Shown one piece after another: positions 1 through 7,170 of a stretch of 7,800 bases of DNA (position 1 is the first letter of the stretch; each line of letters starts with the position of its first letter). A model generated the notes under the pieces. That model was not told the DNA's origin and did no database searches. It worked only from the letters and a program-made list of their open reading frames with translations. Location of the stretch: contig JAEVYR010000390.1 in the NCBI GenBank assembly GCA_023392645.1, forward strand, positions 1-7,800, given 5' to 3'. Source of the DNA: Chloroflexota bacterium (GTDB taxonomy: Bacteria; Chloroflexota; Chloroflexia; Thermomicrobiales; UBA6265). The position numbers and the translations under genes are program-made.

Positions 1-545
<545 letters not shown>

Positions 546-639
546 CCGACCACCTCGCGTTTGCTTTGTTGGGTCAACCCTCACCCCGTCCGCAGACGGA
601 GTGCGGCAGCGTCCGCCGCCTCTCCAGGACGTCGCTCCG

Positions 640-1284
640 TCAGGACGTCGTCTTGCCGTCAGCACCGTTCACGCCCGGCTGCGCCGAGCCCGGCGCCATC
701 ACCTGGTCGACGATGCCGTACTCCTGCGCCTGCTGGCCGGTCATATAGTAATCCCGCTGCGTGTCGTCCTTCACCTTGTCGAACGACTGGCCCGTGTGGT
801 CGGCCATGATCTGCGTCAGCGTGCGGGTGAGATCCATCGTCTCTTTGGCCGCGATCTCGATGTCGGGCACGTTGCCGCGGAAGCCGGCCGAGCCCTGGTG
901 GATCATGATGCGCGAGTTCGGCAGCGCGAAGCGCTTGCCCTTCGCGCCCGCCGCCAGCAACACCGCCGCCATGCTGGCGCCCATGCCGATGCAGAGGGTG
1001 GAAACATCCGGCCGCACCATCCGCATCGTATCGTAGATCGCCAGCCCGGCGTAGACCTGCCCGCCCGGCGAGTTGATGTAGAGGCGAATGTCCTGCTCGG
1101 GGTCCTCATGCTCGAGGAAGAGCATCTGGGCGATCACCACGTTGGCGATCTGGTCGTCGATCGGGGTGCCGAGGAAGATGATTCGGTCCTTCAGCAGCCG
1201 CGAGTAGATGTCGAAGGCGCGCTCGCCTCGGTTGGTGCTTTCGATCACCGTCGGGATCAGGTTCTCGATCGTGGGGATTTCCAT
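640..1284 (-). CDS. clpP: ClpP, serine protease subunit of the Clp complex
   Basis: A 214-residue endopeptidase that forms the double-heptamer proteolytic chamber used by ClpX and other Clp ATPases. The catalytic triad is visible: Ser104 in GMGASMAA, His129 in RIMIHQ, and Asp178 in QRDYYMTGQQAQEYG. NSPGGQVYAGLAIYDTM (71-87) is the conserved substrate-binding strand region. Length is normal for the family (about 195-215). The reading frame is open for another 30 codons upstream, but that extension (rich in Arg, Pro and Cys) does not look like ClpP. ATG 1284 gives MEIPTIENLIPTVIE, the usual short N-terminus with little or no propeptide. AGAGGA lies about 12 bp before it, a rather long spacing. 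The C-terminal tail (about 197-214, Gly/Ala/Pro-rich) is not conserved. clpX follows 94 bp downstream. The gene immediately upstream is not tig; a 580-bp gene-free gap separates it from a divergent cupin gene. Confidence 0.97.
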   Translation of the reverse strand: MEIPTIENLIPTVIESTNRGERAFDIYSRLLKDRIIFLGTPIDDQIANVVIAQMLFLEHEDPEQDIRLYINSPGGQVYAGLAIYDTMRMVRPDVSTLCIGMGASMAAVLLAAGAKGKRFALPNSRIMIHQGSAGFRGNVPDIEIAAKETMDLTRTLTQIMADHTGQSFDKVKDDTQRDYYMTGQQAQEYGIVDQVMAPGSAQPGVNGADGKTTS

Positions 1285-1536
1285 ATGCTGTGGCGTTCCT
1301 CTGTGATGGGTGATGCCTCGCCGGCCATTCGGCACCGCGCAGCGACACCCGGCATGTGGCGTCGATGGATTCAATGATAATCGTGCCCGGCGCGGTCCTC
1401 ACCTGACCGTTTGGCGAGGAAGAGGGGAATCCGTTTGGCCGGATTCTACCACCCAACCCCGCCGACCCCCTGTAGCGCTCGTGTGCGACTCGCCATAACG
1501 CTGCATCGAGATGGGAACCGACCGGACGCCCGGAGC

Positions 1537-1563
1537 TGTTTTCCGAGTATCCGATGGAAAACA
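1537..1563. repeat. Perfect 8-bp inverted repeat, possible operator
   Basis: TGTTTTCC at 1537-1544 and its exact complement GGAAAACA at 1556-1563 are separated by 11 bp (1545-1555). The AT-rich arms stand out in GC-rich surroundings. No T-run follows on either strand, so a terminator is unlikely, and no terminator is needed between divergent genes. It lies about 250 bp upstream of clpP and 145-170 bp upstream of the rightward promoter. A binding site for a dimeric regulator is possible, but chance cannot be excluded. Confidence 0.35.
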
Positions 1564-1707
1564 ACGCTCGCACCCAGCAGCCAACCACCGTTCGGTGTGT
1601 CCGCCCGCTCCGACGTTGTGTCTCATCGGCGGTAGCCGAATCGACCGAACGAGCCTGCCGGGCCGCCGAGCCGACCCTCGGGCCCCGGCTCAGGGACACA
1701 TTCGGTG

Positions 1708-1735
1708 TTGACTTCCTCGATCATATCGACATAAT
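1708..1735 (+). promoter_or_regulatory. Sigma-A-type promoter reading toward the cupin gene
   Basis: TTGACT (1708-1713; 5 of 6 matches to TTGACA) and CATAAT (1730-1735; 5 of 6 matches to TATAAT) are separated by 16 bp. Transcription would start near 1742, giving a leader of about 120 nt before the cupin ATG at 1865. This is the best -35/-10 pair I found in the window. The surrounding AT-rich patch is conspicuous. Confidence 0.55.
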
Positions 1736-1864
1736 ACGTGAAGTTCCCCGACCGAATTGCGCCCGCGCGCCATCGCCGCGAGCAGTACGGTTGACACGTC
1801 GAGGTGCCGGTTGGAGCGCCGATGTCGCGCCTCGTCCCGGCACGGCGCCAGGCAGGTAACGGTC

Positions 1865-2332
1865 ATGACGCAGGCATCACCGCAGGGCGTCCGTGTTGGT
1901 CGAAACGAGGACCGCTTCGGCGAACGTCACGATACCGGGATCGGTCAGGTGACGTTCAAGGTCACTACCGCCGACAGCCACGGCGCGATGCTGGTGGTCG
2001 AGCTCGTTCACCATACGCGGGGCGGGCCCCCTCAACACATCCACCACAATCAGGACGAGTGGTTCTACGTGGTCGAGGGCAGCTATATCGTTGGCGTGGG
2101 GCCCGATCGTTTCTCGCTGCAACCGGGAGACAGCGCCTTCGGTCCCCGTGGTGTCCCGCATGCATGGGCATTCGTCGACGGGCCGCGCGGGCGCATCGTG
2201 CTGGCGGTCGCACCAGCCGACCGCCTGGAGGCGTTCCTCCGCGAGCTGGGACGGCGAGGAACGATGGCGCCGCAGGACCCGGCCTTCTGGCCACCGTACG
2301 GCATGGAGCTGGTCGGCCCGCCGCTGGTTTGA
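1865..2332 (+). CDS. Single-domain cupin protein of unknown substrate
   Basis: A 155-residue protein with one conserved cupin beta-barrel. Motif 1 is GGPPQHIHHNQDEWFYVVEG (53-72) with likely metal ligands His58, His60 and Glu65. Motif 2 is PGDSAFGPRGVPHAW (87-101) with the fourth ligand His99. All four ligands are therefore present, so a metal-binding enzyme or ligand-sensing role is possible. The C-terminal end (FWPPYGMELVGPP, 141-153) resembles tails of other small stand-alone cupins. ATG 1865 is chosen over the in-frame ATG at 1757: the extra 36 residues are Arg/Ser/Ala-rich and unlike a cupin, and CAGGTAAC lies just upstream of 1865. It appears to be a single-gene unit behind the promoter at 1708-1735, with a convergent methyltransferase gene 31 bp beyond its stop. 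Cupins have very diverse functions (dioxygenases, isomerases, storage, regulation), and nothing here narrows it. Confidence 0.9.
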   Translation: MTQASPQGVRVGRNEDRFGERHDTGIGQVTFKVTTADSHGAMLVVELVHHTRGGPPQHIHHNQDEWFYVVEGSYIVGVGPDRFSLQPGDSAFGPRGVPHAWAFVDGPRGRIVLAVAPADRLEAFLRELGRRGTMAPQDPAFWPPYGMELVGPPLV

Positions 2333-2341
2333 TCGTCACCG

Positions 2342-2354
2342 GCACGTCTCGTGC
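2342..2354. terminator. Possible short bidirectional hairpin between convergent genes
   Basis: GCACG (2342-2346), loop TCT, CGTGC (2350-2354) forms a 5-bp stem in the 31-bp gap between the cupin stop and the methyltransferase stop. Flanking CCG/CGG could extend it with a bulge. There is no T-tract, so this is weak evidence for intrinsic termination. Confidence 0.2.
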
Positions 2355-2363
2355 GGCAACGAG

Positions 2364-3560
2364 TCATGACGATGGCGGAGCCTCGGCGATGATCGCCCAC
2401 GGCGCGTCCCGGTGCCGCGTCATCAGCACCGTCAGCCGACGAGTGCCCGGACCGCGCAGCCGCCTCGCGATCGCGTCGACATCTCCGGCCAACCCGCGCC
2501 GTCGCACATCGATTGGCCCCGCGCCCAGCTCCCGCAACCGCGCCTTCACCCGCTTCTCGTGCCATGGCAGCGCGTCCACCACCGTCAACGCCCGCCCGAA
2601 CGGCGTCGTCACCGGCCGATCCGTCACGAGAAAGGCGATCTGCGGGTCGATCATTGCCGCGCCCACCGACGCCGCCAGCTCCCGCACCATCCCCGCCCGC
2701 GTCACCGCCGGATTCGGGTCGATCACCGTCAAGCCGGCCACCGGCTCGACCACCGCGATCTCGCCAGGATCGCCCTCGACCATCTCGTGCGCCTCGCCGG
2801 TGTCGGGATCGAGCACCACCGCCCGCCGCGCCGTCGTCGCCAGCGCCGGCGCCCACAGCACCCCCTCCTTGAGATCGCTACCGCTCGCCGTCAGCTCCAG
2901 CTCCCAGCCGTCAGGAACCAGGGCGTGGTCGATCCCCGGAGCGACCGTCACCCCGACCCGCGCCACGCGATCGACCAGGCCCAGCGCCCAGTCGAGCGGC
3001 GGCGAGGTGTCCACCCCGGTGCGCTTGCCGCTCCTGCGCCGCGCCGGGTCGAGGAAGACCGCGTCGACACCGGCGAGGTCGACGGCCTCCGCGTCCGCCA
3101 CGATCGCCGTCAGCTCGACCTCCGGATTCGCGACCCGGGCATTGAGCGCCGCCATCGCGAGATGGAGCGGGTCGCGGTCGACCGCCAGCAGTGACCCGAT
3201 GTCGTGCCGCCGCGCCAGCGCCATCAGGTCGCCGCCGATGCCGCAGCAGAGATCGGCCACGCGACGGCATCCGACGAAGCGAGCGGCACGCCGGTCGGCG
3301 ACGAGGTCGCCGGTCGCCTGCTCCAGTCCCTCCGCCGTCAGCCACAGCCTGCCGGCATCGCGGAACCGCCCCGTCGCCCGTTTTCGCAATGTGTGGATCG
3401 TCATCGCCGCCGCGACGAGGCCCGGGTCGTGCTCGCGCCGCAGCGCGGTGACGAGCGCGAGCGTTTCAGCCGGGGAGGGGTCGCGACCGGCGATCTCCGC
3501 CAGCAACCGCCGTCCCTCCTCGTCCTGGAGCGCGTCGAGCTGGTCGGGGTGGATCGACAT
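2364..3560 (-). CDS. Class I SAM-dependent methyltransferase with THUMP-like C-terminal domain
   Basis: A 398-residue cytoplasmic protein. A helical N-terminal part (about 1-95) contains KRATGRFRDAGRLWLT. The Rossmann methyltransferase core follows: SAM-binding motif I VADLCCGIGGDLMALA (101-116), the acidic end of strand 2 LLAVDRDP (124-131), and the catalytic-type motif IV VFLDPARRRSGKR (168-180). The C-terminal half (about 215-398, including SDLKEGVLWAP and WHEKRVKARLRELGAGPIDVRRRG) matches what I know as the THUMP-like domain of bacterial methyltransferases annotated only as SAM-dependent or THUMP-like. An RNA substrate is plausible from the domain name but is not shown. ATG 3560 is chosen because AGAGGAG (3568-3574) lies 7 bp upstream; a further in-frame ATG at 3602 lacks this support. 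The gene is convergent with the cupin and divergent from the desaturase, so it is probably transcribed alone. Confidence 0.88.
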   Translation of the reverse strand: MSIHPDQLDALQDEEGRRLLAEIAGRDPSPAETLALVTALRREHDPGLVAAAMTIHTLRKRATGRFRDAGRLWLTAEGLEQATGDLVADRRAARFVGCRRVADLCCGIGGDLMALARRHDIGSLLAVDRDPLHLAMAALNARVANPEVELTAIVADAEAVDLAGVDAVFLDPARRRSGKRTGVDTSPPLDWALGLVDRVARVGVTVAPGIDHALVPDGWELELTASGSDLKEGVLWAPALATTARRAVVLDPDTGEAHEMVEGDPGEIAVVEPVAGLTVIDPNPAVTRAGMVRELAASVGAAMIDPQIAFLVTDRPVTTPFGRALTVVDALPWHEKRVKARLRELGAGPIDVRRRGLAGDVDAIARRLRGPGTRRLTVLMTRHRDAPWAIIAEAPPSS

Positions 3561-3818
3561 CGCGATGCTCCTCTGCTGGCCGTATCGGGGCAACGCGTGC
3601 ACGGCCGTACCCCGCGCCGCGCGACGTGGAACGGGCTGACCTGCCGCTTCCCGACGCCCGTTGGATCGCCGTGCCCGAATCGTCGCCTACACTTGCCCTG
3701 TCTGTGCCGCCTCACAACCCGAGGAACGCAGCCACGGCGCGACGCTCCACGATCCTGGCCCGCGCCGATCCCGGCATGCAGCGCATGCTACCGCGCGGGA
3801 CGACAGGATCGGGAGACC

Positions 3819-4754
3819 ATGCACATGACCTGGTGGATCATTATCGGCCTGCTCGCCACCGCGGCCGCCGTCATCAAGATGTTCGATCGCCGGATGCCCG
3901 GCACCCTGTACAAGGGGGTCCTGCTCGTGTGGGCGATCGGCCCGCTCGTCGGCACCGTCTGGGCCATGGTCCTGCTCTGGCAGGACTGGATCAGTTGGCT
4001 CGACCTTGCCCTCTTCGTCGTCCTCTACATCCTCACCGGCATGGGGATCACCGCCGGCTTCCACCGGCTGCTCACCCACAGCAGCTTCGAGACGCCGGCG
4101 CCGGTACGCGCGATGCTGCTCATCTTCGGCTCCATGGCGGGGCAGGGCAAGCCGATCGACTGGGCGGCGAACCACCTCAAGCACCACGCCTATTCCGACA
4201 AGGAAGGCGACACCCACAGCCCGGTCGAAGGCCTCTTCCACGCCCATATGGGCTGGTTCTTCAGCGGCGAGCCGGCCGATCGCGAGCGCTACGGCAAGAA
4301 GTGGGAGAACGATCGTGTCATCCAGTTTGTCGACCGCACCGCCGAGGTCTGGCTGGTGCTCGGGCTGGTGATCCCGTTCCTGATCGGCGGCTGGACCGGC
4401 TTTCTCTGGGGCGGCCTCGTACGGTTCGCCTTCCTGAACCATGCGACCTTCGCCGTCAACTCGATCTGCCACGCCTTCGGCGCCCGCCCGTTCGACACGA
4501 AGGATCAAAGCCGCAACAACTGGCTCATCGCCTTCCTCACCTTCGGCGAGGGCTGGCACAACAACCATCACGCCTTCCCGGCGATGGCCTATCACGGCAT
4601 GAGCTGGCGTCAGTTCGACCCGACCGCGGTGGTGATCAAGCTCCTGGTCTGGCTCAAGCTGGCGAAAAACGTCAAGCTGCCGCGCCCGGAGCTCGTCGAG
4701 CGCCGTCTCGCGAAGCCGGTCTCCGCCCCGGCGACGGTCCAGCCCGGCGACTGA
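3819..4754 (+). CDS. Membrane fatty-acid desaturase (acyl-CoA delta-9 desaturase type)
   Basis: A 311-residue integral membrane di-iron enzyme that would introduce a cis double bond into a saturated acyl chain, adjusting membrane fluidity. All three histidine boxes are present: HRLLTH (82-87), HLKHH (119-123) and HNNHH (247-251). The additional conserved NHATFAVNSICH (207-218) of the delta-9 family is also there. Hydrophobic segments lie at about 3-20, 32-54, 61-80 and 177-206, consistent with the usual two hairpins. ATG 3819 and ATG 3825 are both possible: AGGA (3805-3808) is 10 bp before the first, while GGAG (3812-3815) is only 3 bp before the first but 9 bp before the second. The frame is open far upstream to 3204, but that stretch is antisense to the methyltransferase gene. 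The 258-bp gap from 3561 holds no gene and no -35/-10 pair that I trust. The gene ends 19 bp from the convergent DAO gene, with a small palindrome GCTCGCGAGC (4761-4770) between them. Electron donor genes are not adjacent. Whether it acts on acyl-CoA or lipid-bound chains cannot be told. Confidence 0.93.
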   Translation: MHMTWWIIIGLLATAAAVIKMFDRRMPGTLYKGVLLVWAIGPLVGTVWAMVLLWQDWISWLDLALFVVLYILTGMGITAGFHRLLTHSSFETPAPVRAMLLIFGSMAGQGKPIDWAANHLKHHAYSDKEGDTHSPVEGLFHAHMGWFFSGEPADRERYGKKWENDRVIQFVDRTAEVWLVLGLVIPFLIGGWTGFLWGGLVRFAFLNHATFAVNSICHAFGARPFDTKDQSRNNWLIAFLTFGEGWHNNHHAFPAMAYHGMSWRQFDPTAVVIKLLVWLKLAKNVKLPRPELVERRLAKPVSAPATVQPGD

Positions 4755-4773
4755 GCCACCGCTCGCGAGCCAT

Positions 4774-5925
4774 TCACCCCGCGCGGCCGACGGGCGCGTC
4801 TGGCACGGGCGCTCCCGCGAACCGGCCGAAGCCGAGCGCGTCCAGCGACAGCGCCGGCGCGCCGTCGACGATGAGTCCCGCAATCAGCTCGCCGATGGCC
4901 GGGCTCAGCGCGAACCCGTGACCGGAAAACCCCGCTGCCAGCGTGAGGTTGTCCACCCCCGGCAGCGGCCCGAGGATCGGCACCTCATCGGCGGCGAGCG
5001 CCTCGACCCCGACCCAGCCCCGCTCCATCCTCGCTCCGGCCAGCGCCGGCCAGACCGCCGTCGCATCGTGGATGCTGCCGGTGATGCTTTCCAGCCGTGG
5101 CGTCGCCACCCCGGCAGGCAGGTCGATATCGCCCGGCCAACCGCCGCCGATCACGTAGTTTCCGCTCGGCACTTGCTTCAGGCTCAGCTTGCGCGAGCGC
5201 GCCCCCAGCACCTGCCGCAGCGACGGCGGCATCGGGTCGGTCGCGATCATCTGCGGGGCGAACCCGGTGATCGGCAGCTCGATCCCGAGCGGCCCCGCCA
5301 GCAGCGGGCTCCACAGCCCCGCCGCCAGCACCAGATGGTCGCAGGGCACCGGTCCAGCATCCGTCTCGACGCCGATCACGCGCCCGCCCGCGACCTCGAT
5401 GCCGGTAACGGCGACGCCGGTCCGGATCCTCGCCCCCTCACGCGCGGCGGCACGGGCGAAGGCCTGCGTGGTGAGGATCGGGTTGGCATGACCGTCGTTG
5501 GGCGAGTACGTCGCCGCGATCACTGTGTCCGCCAGCCCCGGCGCGAGCTCGCGCAGGTTCGCGCCGGTGACGATATCCAGCGCCAGCCCGACCTCGCGCT
5601 GGGCGGCGACGCTCTCTTCGACGGCAGGCATGTCCTCCTCGTACTCGATCACCGTCAGGTGACCCTCGCGGCGGTAGTGGAGGTCGGCGTCGAGCTCGTC
5701 TTCGAGCCGCTCCCACCTCGCGATCGCGCGGATCGCGATCGGCAGCTCCCGCAGGTCGCGCCCCTGCTGGCGCACGCCGCCGGCGCTGGCGCCCGAGGCT
5801 CCCGACGCGAGCGCCCCCTGTTCCAGCAACATCACCCGCGCGCCCTTCATCGCGAGGTGCCACGCGATCGACCAGCCGATCACGCCGCCGCCGATGACGA
5901 CAATCTCGTGCGGTCCTTCATTCAT
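4774..5925 (-). CDS. DAO-family FAD-dependent oxidoreductase (HcnC / OoxB / sarcosine-oxidase-beta-like)
   Basis: A 383-residue flavoprotein of the glycine/D-amino-acid oxidase superfamily. These enzymes remove hydride from a C-N bond of an amino or imino acid (glycine, sarcosine, proline, opines and similar). The FAD-binding Rossmann fold starts at IVVIGGGVIGWSIAWHL (8-24, GxGxxG at 12-17), with the ribose-binding Glu35 in VMLLEQG. The SGASGASAGGVRQQ stretch (41-54) is the loop after strand 2 typical of the family. DGHANPI (144-150), LVLAAGLWSPLL (198-209) and the closing GFSGHGFALSPAIGE (332-346) are further family marks. No Cys or His position indicates covalent FAD by itself. Its start codon overlaps the stop of the preceding HcnB/OoxA-like gene as ATGA, so translational coupling and a physical complex are expected. 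By family knowledge, this is the catalytic beta subunit of multi-subunit dehydrogenases of the hydrogen-cyanide synthase, opine or D-hydroxyproline oxidase type. Substrate is not determinable from sequence. Confidence 0.9.
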   Translation of the reverse strand: MNEGPHEIVVIGGGVIGWSIAWHLAMKGARVMLLEQGALASGASGASAGGVRQQGRDLRELPIAIRAIARWERLEDELDADLHYRREGHLTVIEYEEDMPAVEESVAAQREVGLALDIVTGANLRELAPGLADTVIAATYSPNDGHANPILTTQAFARAAAREGARIRTGVAVTGIEVAGGRVIGVETDAGPVPCDHLVLAAGLWSPLLAGPLGIELPITGFAPQMIATDPMPPSLRQVLGARSRKLSLKQVPSGNYVIGGGWPGDIDLPAGVATPRLESITGSIHDATAVWPALAGARMERGWVGVEALAADEVPILGPLPGVDNLTLAAGFSGHGFALSPAIGELIAGLIVDGAPALSLDALGFGRFAGAPVPDAPVGRAG

Positions 5926-6782
5926 GAGGCACGCTCCCCGGCGAGGACGGCACGCAAGGGCAGGGGACGGATCGGTGGCCGCACCCGAGCGATGAGGCGG
6001 GCGTCGGACATCGCCGGATCGTGCTCCAGCAGCAGCGCCGCCAGCACCGGCAGGATCTCGCTGCCCGCGCCCATCCCGGCCCGGGTGCGCCGGCGAAGGT
6101 CGTTGACATCGAACGCGCCGTCCGCAATCGCCGCCCGCAGCGTGGCGAGATTGACCCCCTGGTGCCAGTCGATCACCGTTGCCGGGTCAGCCGGCAGGGG
6201 CAGGGGAGGGAGGCCGAGCTCCACCGGAGCCAACAGGTCGGTCGATTGGGCGCCGCCGGCCGCGACCTGGGATGCGGCACGTCCCGCCACCGCCCCGTGA
6301 GCTTTCGCGGCGTCATCGCCGGTCACCCCGGCCGCCTCGCCAGCCACGAACAGGCCACGCAGGGATGTCGCCCCGTCCGCCGCCAGCAGCGGCCGCTCGA
6401 TCAGCGCGCGCCGGTCGAAGACGCTTTTCACTCGCGCTTGCAGCGCCAACGCTGCATCCGGCAGGCGGCCGAGGCTCCCCAGCCTGGTAGTGCCGTCGCG
6501 CTCCCACCCGAGCGCCGGCCACACGCGATCGACCCCGCCGGTCGCGATCACCACCGCCCCTGCCTCGATCTCGAACGCCCGCAAGTCATCGAAGGCAGCG
6601 ACCACCGGGCCGGGGAAGATCCCCCATGCGGCGGTTGCCGGCCGGTGGTCGACCCCCTCCGGCACCTCCATGGACCCAGCACGATCGTCCAGCAGGACTA
6701 CCGGCCCCGCTGCCACTGCCGCTCCGGCTGCGGCGATCCCCGCCGGTCCCGCGCCGATCACCACGACCGGTCGTTGCGTCAC
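5922..6782 (-). CDS. Compact HcnB/OoxA-like FAD oxidoreductase subunit lacking all [2Fe-2S] cysteines
   Basis: A 286-residue protein; known members (HcnB, OoxA, the alpha subunit of dye-linked proline dehydrogenases) are about 410-480. The FAD fold begins VVVIGAGPAGIAAAG (6-20, GxGxxG at 10-15). AWGIFPG (52-58) and AVVIATGGVDR (76-86) match the family's second FAD region, and GLFVAGEAAGVTGDDAAKAH (143-162) matches the last FAD-contacting motif. The middle NAD(P)-type domain is reduced to about 55 residues. The C-terminal 85 residues align with the BFD-like [2Fe-2S] domain (LRAAIADGA 215-223, TRAGMG 233-238, VRPPIRPLPL 267-276). The expected CRC pair is replaced by Asp205/His207, and the expected CQGR-C pair is absent (GAGSEILP). 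No cysteine occurs anywhere in the protein. The start is GTG 6782, with GGGAG about 8 bp upstream. The stop overlaps the next start (ATGA). The frame is uninterrupted, so this is probably a functional, simplified subunit rather than a pseudogene. No small ferredoxin-like third subunit gene lies upstream. Confidence 0.82.
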   Translation of the reverse strand: MTQRPVVVIGAGPAGIAAAGAAVAAGPVVLLDDRAGSMEVPEGVDHRPATAAWGIFPGPVVAAFDDLRAFEIEAGAVVIATGGVDRVWPALGWERDGTTRLGSLGRLPDAALALQARVKSVFDRRALIERPLLAADGATSLRGLFVAGEAAGVTGDDAAKAHGAVAGRAASQVAAGGAQSTDLLAPVELGLPPLPLPADPATVIDWHQGVNLATLRAAIADGAFDVNDLRRRTRAGMGAGSEILPVLAALLLEHDPAMSDARLIARVRPPIRPLPLRAVLAGERAS

Positions 6783-6970
6783 GTTGGCTCTCCCTTTCGC
6801 GTCGCACCCGCCGGCTCGTACCGGCGCCCCTCACGGCTGGCAGCATAGCCGCCGACCGCCGATCATGCACGTGAAAGAACTTCGAGAACAGCGCGAAACC
6901 GGTAGCCCTGGGTCCTGTGCCCGGGGAACTCTCGCAGGCACCAACGTCCGATGGTCGTCTCAAGAAACGT

Positions 6971-7153
6971 TGTCATTTCGAGCGGAGCACCCGCAGGGTG
7001 CGAAGTCGAGAAATCTCTCGCGAAGCAGCGTCATGGATCGAAGAACGACTCCCGGCACGGAAGAGATTCTTCGGCACCCATTCGACTCGGGCTGCGCCCT
7101 CGCTCAGGGCAAGCTCTTCGATACGTTCGCGCCTCAATCGGCTCGGAATGACA
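6971..7153. repeat. 183-bp MITE-like intergenic inverted-repeat element
   Basis: The ends are TGTCATTTCGAGC (6971-6983) and GCTCGGAATGACA (7141-7153), inverted copies with 12 of 13 matches. Inside are further small palindromes: GCACCC-GCA-GGGTGC (6987-7001), CGAGA-AATC-TCTCG (7007-7020) and GCCCT-CGCTC-AGGGC (7096-7110). It encodes no protein. The terminal sequence, and the internal motifs about GAAATCTCTCG and CGCTCAGGGC, are of a type I recall as dispersed many times in intergenic regions of Chloroflexota and other bacteria; that recollection was not checked. No clear target-site duplication is visible at the ends. It could be a non-autonomous transposable element mobilised in trans, or a REP/BIME-like structural repeat. 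Confidence 0.65.
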
Positions 7154-7170
7154 TCCATGAAATGGATGTC
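7150..7170. repeat. Perfect 9-bp hairpin at the right edge of the repeat element
   Basis: GACATCCAT (7150-7158), loop GAA (7159-7161), ATGGATGTC (7162-7170) form an uninterrupted 9-bp stem. It overlaps the last 4 bases of the right terminal repeat. No T-run follows on the plus strand, and the minus strand likewise continues into mixed sequence, so it does not look like a classical intrinsic terminator. It may be part of the element or the scar of a second, nested repeat. Confidence 0.5.

Larger units (their letters stand above)
1285..1864. other. Gene-free divergent intergenic region between clpP and the cupin gene
   Basis: About 580 bp with no convincing coding region on either strand. The open frames here translate to Arg/Pro/Ser-rich, low-complexity-like protein with no recognisable domain, and several run out of frame into clpP. 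It must hold the promoter for clpP-clpX (leftward) and for the cupin gene (rightward). I see one good promoter (1708-1735, plus) and one perfect inverted repeat (1537-1563), listed separately. On the minus strand there are TATCAT-like and TAGAAT-like -10 hexamers within 200 bp of clpP, but neither has a convincing -35. No CIRCE-type (TTAGCACTC-N9-GAGTGCTAA) heat-shock operator, tRNA or rRNA is visible. Confidence 0.6.

Noticed and set aside
586..599. Hairpin CCGTC-CGCA-GACGG between clpP and clpX as a terminator
   Set aside because: The stem is only 5 bp with no T-run, and termination between clpP and clpX would be unexpected.
1106..1699. 197-residue open frame on the minus strand upstream of and overlapping clpP
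   Set aside because: It enters the 5' part of clpP out of frame, has no recognisable domain, and its composition (Arg/Ser/Pro/His-rich) is what GC-rich non-coding sequence gives.
1791..1796. Perfect TTGACA just upstream of the cupin gene
   Set aside because: No -10-like hexamer at 16-18 bp downstream (the sequence there is GC-rich), so it is probably fortuitous. The pair at 1708-1735 is much better.
1804..3639. 611-residue plus-strand open frame
   Set aside because: Ser/Arg/Ala-rich shadow lying out of frame over the cupin and antisense over the methyltransferase; no domain is recognisable.
3204..3818. Long N-terminal extension of the desaturase frame
   Set aside because: Most of it is antisense to the methyltransferase, which has clear motifs and a good ribosome binding site. 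The desaturase homology and hydrophobic N-terminus begin at 3819.
4918..6300. 460-residue plus-strand open frame opposite the DAO and HcnB-like genes
   Set aside because: Arg/His/Pro-rich antisense shadow of two genes with clear flavoprotein motifs on the minus strand.
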